The notes below the pieces were generated by a model that saw only the letters and a program-made list of their open reading frames with translations, was not told the origin of the DNA and ran no database searches. The position numbers were made by a program, and so were the translations under genes. A stretch of 60,000 bases of DNA from Polytrichum commune (taxonomy: Eukaryota > Streptophyta > Polytrichopsida > Polytrichales > Polytrichaceae). Shown in pieces: positions 55,691 to 60,000 of the stretch. Every line of letters starts with the position of its first letter. The first letter of the stretch is position 1. Location of the stretch: contig OX485805.1 in the NCBI GenBank assembly GCA_950295325.1, positions 21,007,501 through 21,067,500 of the forward strand, given 5' to 3'.

Positions 55691-57884
55691 ATTTGTGAAT
55701 GTAGCACTAAAGTTAAGCAATCTCAAGCCTTTCTTTCAAGTGGATCACCCTGTTGATACTCACCTTTATCTCACAAAGGCCACCGCACTCCATCACTCTA
55801 GGGAACAAGCTTTATGTTTTGACCATATTGATGTACTTATACACCCATAAGCCTTTTTCGCCTCCCGTAACTTTAAAATCAACTTCAATTCCAATGCCCT
55901 TAAAGCTATGTGGGCCTTGTAATGGGGCAACTCTTCTCAGTTGGACACCTACATTTCCCCGGAGGTTGGATTCTTCATACCACGTACAAACTAACATGAG
56001 TATAAGAAGGGGTATTATTCAAGCATTAGCATACATAGTATACAAAAGGAAGAGGTATTATATTCCTTTAGTGTGTACATCTAAAAAGGCAAAGAAAACA
56101 TGTGAAGTAAAGGTAGATGTACAATAGGGGCCCCTCAAATTTAGAGAAAAAAATTGACAGTAGATGTGCTAATTTCATCCAATTCACGTTTTCATTCATT
56201 GTTGTCATATGGTCAATGTCCTCAATGACTACCATGTATGTTCTTGTTAGGGTTTGCATTTGCGTTATGGGTTTCTACAAACTAGAGGCTCTTGGAGTAC
56301 TCATGGGCTTCCTTGAATTATGATCTCTTATTTGTAGCTAAGTTGTTATGCTTTTGTCTTTGTTTGTTTGATATAATTGTTGAGTTACATGCTATGAATG
56401 AAAATGGTTTTTTCAGAGGAAAGTGAAAGTGGATATCATGTGTAATAAAAGGCCTAATTAATTCGTGAAATATATATATATATATATTGTATATGTAGTG
56501 GAGGCATTTATCACATTAGCTTGAAAAGCTTAGTATAAATACATGAGTCCATTTCCTAGCATGTCATTACTGCATACACAATTGTTTTCCTCTCTAAACT
56601 TCTCGTGTACATGGGGTTTGATTTCATAGTGACTCATGTACATCATATAGGTTTCGTATGAAGAGTCTAGCCCCAAGTATATTTGAATGATAAATAGCAA
56701 GGTGTGTAATTAAGAATGAACACCAAAATGACATAGTTTGCAATGAGATTGAATTGTGTGCTCAAATCATTCTAGAAATGACAAAGAGGGCATGTGTGAT
56801 TAATTAAAGAGATAAAGATTCTCTTATATGTCTTGCATCTCAACTCCATTTACAAACCTTGAAATAATAACAATATGTGTTATTTGCAATCGCAAACCAG
56901 ATGCGACAACTCAACCACCAATCATAGTTGTATGTGGAGTTGGTAGTGGCCTTAGCATGCCTAGGGCTTTGTGGTGTCTAGATGCAAACTCGTACATTAG
57001 GAAGGTGAATACATAGCCGACACTTTGATAGCCTTTTAAATGACTATACTTTGACTCCAAAAAAGACCCCAACAACCCAAAATTCATCTAGAGAAGTTTA
57101 CTTGGAATGAATCAACTCTCAACATGTAATAAATTTGTTTTTACTAGGGTCCCTTCATCCATGATGAATGAGTTTACACATAAGCCAACAACTCCAAGCC
57201 CCTATTAAAAGGTCCCATACATCACCTATATGCAAAGGCTTCCTTTTACGTATAAGTCATATACCGTAGATGGCTCTCTATTTCATGTGCCAAAATGTAG
57301 TTTTCACAATTTGGTCCCAAGTATGCCGATTCCCACAAAGAATGTTAAGTGAATGATACGGTGTGATGATTGTGAATCTCACAACTAGTTCGAGTTGAAT
57401 GCAAATGGATAGTAGTGACTCTAGTGATGGTGTAACGATGTTATGATCATTTGAAGAAACAGAGAATCTTCATTTTGACAATGAGCTTTGAGAATTGTGA
57501 GAAAACTGGCAACAAACACAACGTGAATTTGCTAATCACCTCAAACTAATTATGTATTTTGTGTCCTACAAGAAGTGGATGTAGGGGGGGGAAAAAAAAA
57601 AAAAAAAAAAAACATTCATGGAATGTTTGCTTACCATGGATTGCAAAAGTCTCCAAATACTAAAATCAAACCGAAAATCAAATTGAAAATCACAGCTCAC
57701 CTTGATATCCCCTCGGTTTGTGATGGTTCTCCCGAGGTGGTTGTATTTTGGTTCCATTCTTGCAATTGATTTTTTAAATTTGTGACAAAAAAGAAAAGAA
57801 AATCACATGTCATAGAGAGGGGGTGCACTACCAAAAAAGTTGTGCTTGATATTGCTTCAAACAATATTATGGACTAGATAGCTA
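55691..57884. other. No recognised gene; AT microsatellite and A run
   Basis: An AT run at 56470-56487 and a ~20-base A run at about 57593-57612. Frames near 55753 (124 codons) are unrecognised. Confidence 0.4.
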
Positions 57885-58101
57885 CACTAAATATGATATT
57901 AGTGTCACTTACTATTTAGAGTTACGCATTCCTATATCTTTTAACTATTTAGTGTAATTATTTATCAAGTAAAGTTGTCAATGCTCTGTAATGTCCAAAC
58001 AACCAATGTGAACTTTGTTGGTACAAATACGAGATGTACATCAAACAAGTATAGCGTTGCGTAATCCAAATAATAAGTAACACTAAATATCATATTTAGT
58101 G
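57885..58101. mobile_element. 217-bp mariner-like MITE with palindromic ends, copy 2
   Basis: Flanked by TA on both sides (57883-57884, 58102-58103). The inverted terminus CACTAAATATGATAT then TTAGTGT is itself almost a perfect palindrome, so each end can fold alone as well as pair with the other end. A TA duplication fits Tc1/mariner (Stowaway-like) MITEs. Non-coding. Confidence 0.78.
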
Positions 58102-59111
58102 TAGTGGAAGGACAGTGGATTACAAACCACGGAAACAACAAATTGCCCACTTAATTAATTTTTTTATTAAACATAAACAATAAACTCGTGGACAAACTTT
58201 GAGAATTATGGATGAAATTTTGTCTTCATGGATGACAAATTTCATGACAAATTTTGATAACCATTCTTTTCTTGGATGAGAGATTAGTTATGTTTGAAGC
58301 TAATTTGATGCTACATTTTGATTTTTGAGGTAGGGCGGTACTACATCATTTGTGGTGTTTGTGGAGGGGTATTTGTTTAGGGACTATTTGGTTCCAAGAC
58401 ATGAATTAAAGGTCACCTATAATTACTTAATTCTCTAAGCAATTTATTTTTTTGCACCCTATCATTACTTCCATATCCCATGCTAATGTAATGTATTGTA
58501 GTCTATATTCCTTCTAAGTAATAAAAGTAATCTATGTTCATACAAACCATTGCATTCATCCAAAACCCATGTCTGTATACACTATTGCAAACACAATTTC
58601 ATGCAAGCCATTGCAGAAAAAATCGTGCTTGAGGATCATATTATAGAACACAATGACATGTTTCTCCACACACGTCAAATGCGCTTCATCCATCCAACGT
58701 GCAACATGGTTACAAATAGATGGTTCGTACTAAATATAAACCCTAGGATCTTAAAAAAAAAACCCCTATATTAATTCTATTAGAAGTAATGGCTCACATA
58801 TTATACCTATCTACTTCACTAATAATGGGATTGTCTACTTTTGATGGACCCTTCATTATTCGAAGTTCCTTTCTATTTTTTTTTCAAAATGAACTTAATC
58901 CTCCATATTTTATGCTTTGCTTCATTTGTAAAATGCACTAAGTGCCCCACCTGAGATGATTTCAAACGTATTATGGTCATATAGGGGCATCAGTTGTGCT
59001 ACCAATCTAGGCCATGCCCAAACTTCTGTATGGATTTAGATGGATTATAAACAACCTATTATGTCCTTCACTACAAGCTCGTGATAGTCAACATGTGCAC
59101 CACACATGACA
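58102..59111. other. No recognised gene
   Basis: AT-rich sequence; no repeat or coding signal recognised apart from the left CACATGACA duplication at 59103-59111. Confidence 0.4.
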
Positions 59112-59487
59112 GGATAACATTACCCAACCCAATACTCTTAACTCCGGCGCGGAGTTCGATGCGGCTCCGATGCGGCTCCGGGGAGGTTCGGATGCCAGCT
59201 CCGGTGGGTTCGGGTGGGTTGGGGCAAAAATTGCCCCCTATTTTTTTGATTGGGTGGGGCCTTACTTGATCTCATAAAGGGCCTCCTAGACTAATTTGGG
59301 GCCGTAGAACCCAAATTTAGCAAAAAAAAACCAAAAAAAGTCATCAAGGGGCCAAAACGGGGAGGGCCAGAAAAATGGACCCACCGGAGCTGGCATCCGA
59401 ACCTCCCCGGAGCCGCATCGGAGCCGCATCGGAGCCGCATCGAACTCCGCGCCGGAGTTAAGAGTATTGGGTTGGGTAATGTTAGGG
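59112..59487. mobile_element. 376-bp MULE-type MITE with 9-bp duplication
   Basis: Flanks CACATGACA at 59103-59111 and 59488-59496 are identical, the 9-bp length typical of Mutator-like elements. The inverted arms (about 100 bp) start TAACATTACCCAACCCAATA and continue through GC-rich ACTCCGGCGCGGAGTT and repeated GATGCGGCTCC units, two in the left arm and three in the right. The rest of each arm is nearly identical. The two frames of 62-79 codons in it are strand images of the arms. Confidence 0.88.
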
Positions 59488-59650
59488 CACATGACATGCC
59501 AAACTTACTTCTTTTGTTTTTTTGAGACAAATAAAATTATTTTATGTCATTGCCAAAACAAATCAATTGCAACATGACCTAAAATAGAGAGCAACAAAGA
59601 CTCTCTTGGATGCTCACGATGGAACCACATAACCCCAAACTCATTTCTGT

Positions 59651-59666
59651 CCCCCCCCCCCCCCCC
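59651..59666. repeat. C16 homopolymer
   Basis: Sixteen C followed by an ACAC-rich stretch. Confidence 0.95.
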
Positions 59667-59699
59667 ACACACATACACACCATGTCAAATTTAGAAGCA

Positions 59700-59912
59700 C
59701 ATCATTATAGGTGGGCTCCTTCAACATTTTCTCCCAAGTAATTGTCGTGTAGTCAAGATGACTTTGCTAACTAGTGCCTTGCACTTGCTCTTCATCCCAC
59801 CTAGTGTTATTGAAAGTGAGATTGTTTCTCTCAATCCATATTGTCCAGAATGTAATACCACGAAGTAATAACCAAGTTCTCGAGACTTTGCTAGGGGAAG
59901 AGGAAATTTTCT
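59700..59912 (-). pseudogene. Plant LINE (L1-type) ORF2 C-terminal tail, partial
   Basis: The minus strand reads SKVSRTWLLLRGITFWTIWI then ERNNLTFNNTRWDEEQVQGT, stop, QSHLDYTTITWEKMLKE. The block W-L-L-L-R-G-I-T-(F/L)-W-T-I-W-x-E-R-N followed by (L/V)xFxN and a distal LxDYxxxxW is the usual end of plant LINE ORF2 proteins after the zinc-binding region. One stop interrupts it. The upstream zinc-binding and reverse transcriptase parts would lie beyond the right edge of the window; the last 60 bases are too decayed to follow. Confidence 0.72.
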
Positions 59913-60000
59913 TCCCAATCATCCCATGATGCTATGTGAGAGCCATCATGATGAGCTATGTGGTGGACTTGCCATATGTACATACATGGCATACCATGTC

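Overview
The window is AT-rich land-plant nuclear DNA with no convincing intact host gene. The plant signs are plant-type telomere-like CCCTAAA units, PIF/Harbinger-type MITEs with TAA/TTA target duplications, a plant L1-type LINE tail, an Emigrant/pogo-like terminus and long AT, CA and homopolymer tracts. The species cannot be named from the sequence. The longest open frame is 166 codons and lies antisense inside a solo LTR. The window reads as gene-poor, repeat-dense intergenic sequence.

Layout. 0-8 kb: solo LTR (1852-3271), a decayed hAT transposase (4559-5975), a second solo LTR of the same family (6242-7839). 8-16 kb: a Harbinger-type MITE (8897-9384), a CCGGTT-rich MITE (10246-10457), a hAT MITE with a perfect 8-bp duplication (10503-10998), an LTR 5' fragment (11335), two 1.1-1.45 kb Harbinger-type MITEs in opposite orientation 84 bp apart (11970-14619), and a five-copy tandem array of a ~240-bp unit carrying telomere-like motifs and G-runs (14869-16055). 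16-28 kb: mostly unrecognised sequence, a 1.24 kb hAT MITE (18585-19824), an Emigrant/pogo-like MITE followed by a possible transposase tail (22278-22931), and small MITEs. 28-31 kb: a hAT MITE split by a minus-strand solo LTR with perfect duplication, then a LINE fragment. 31-38 kb: pogo-like fragments, more MITEs, and a Tc1-type (DD34E) transposase fragment (36413-36690). 38.9-40.46 kb: a foldback element with ~762-bp arms, almost identical, around a 33-nt loop. 40.7-47.2 kb: a second copy of the 488-bp MITE, a hAT MITE abutting a LINE endonuclease pseudogene (42405-43533), a 2.1 kb solo LTR (43959-46079) and a third copy of the large Harbinger-type MITE inserted in a CCGGTT repeat. 47-60 kb: sparse; a LINE C-terminal fragment (55509-55690), a mariner-like MITE with palindromic ends (57885-58101), a MULE-like MITE with 9-bp duplication (59112-59487) and a plant LINE tail running toward the right edge.

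The parts do not form a pathway. What they record is transposition history: four solo LTRs of one family, each with its own intact 5-bp duplication; nested insertions (LTR in hAT MITE, MITE in MITE, MITE in CCGGTT repeat); and several kinds of long hairpin that could yield double-stranded RNA if transcribed. All family calls come from reading motifs by eye; no database search was run.
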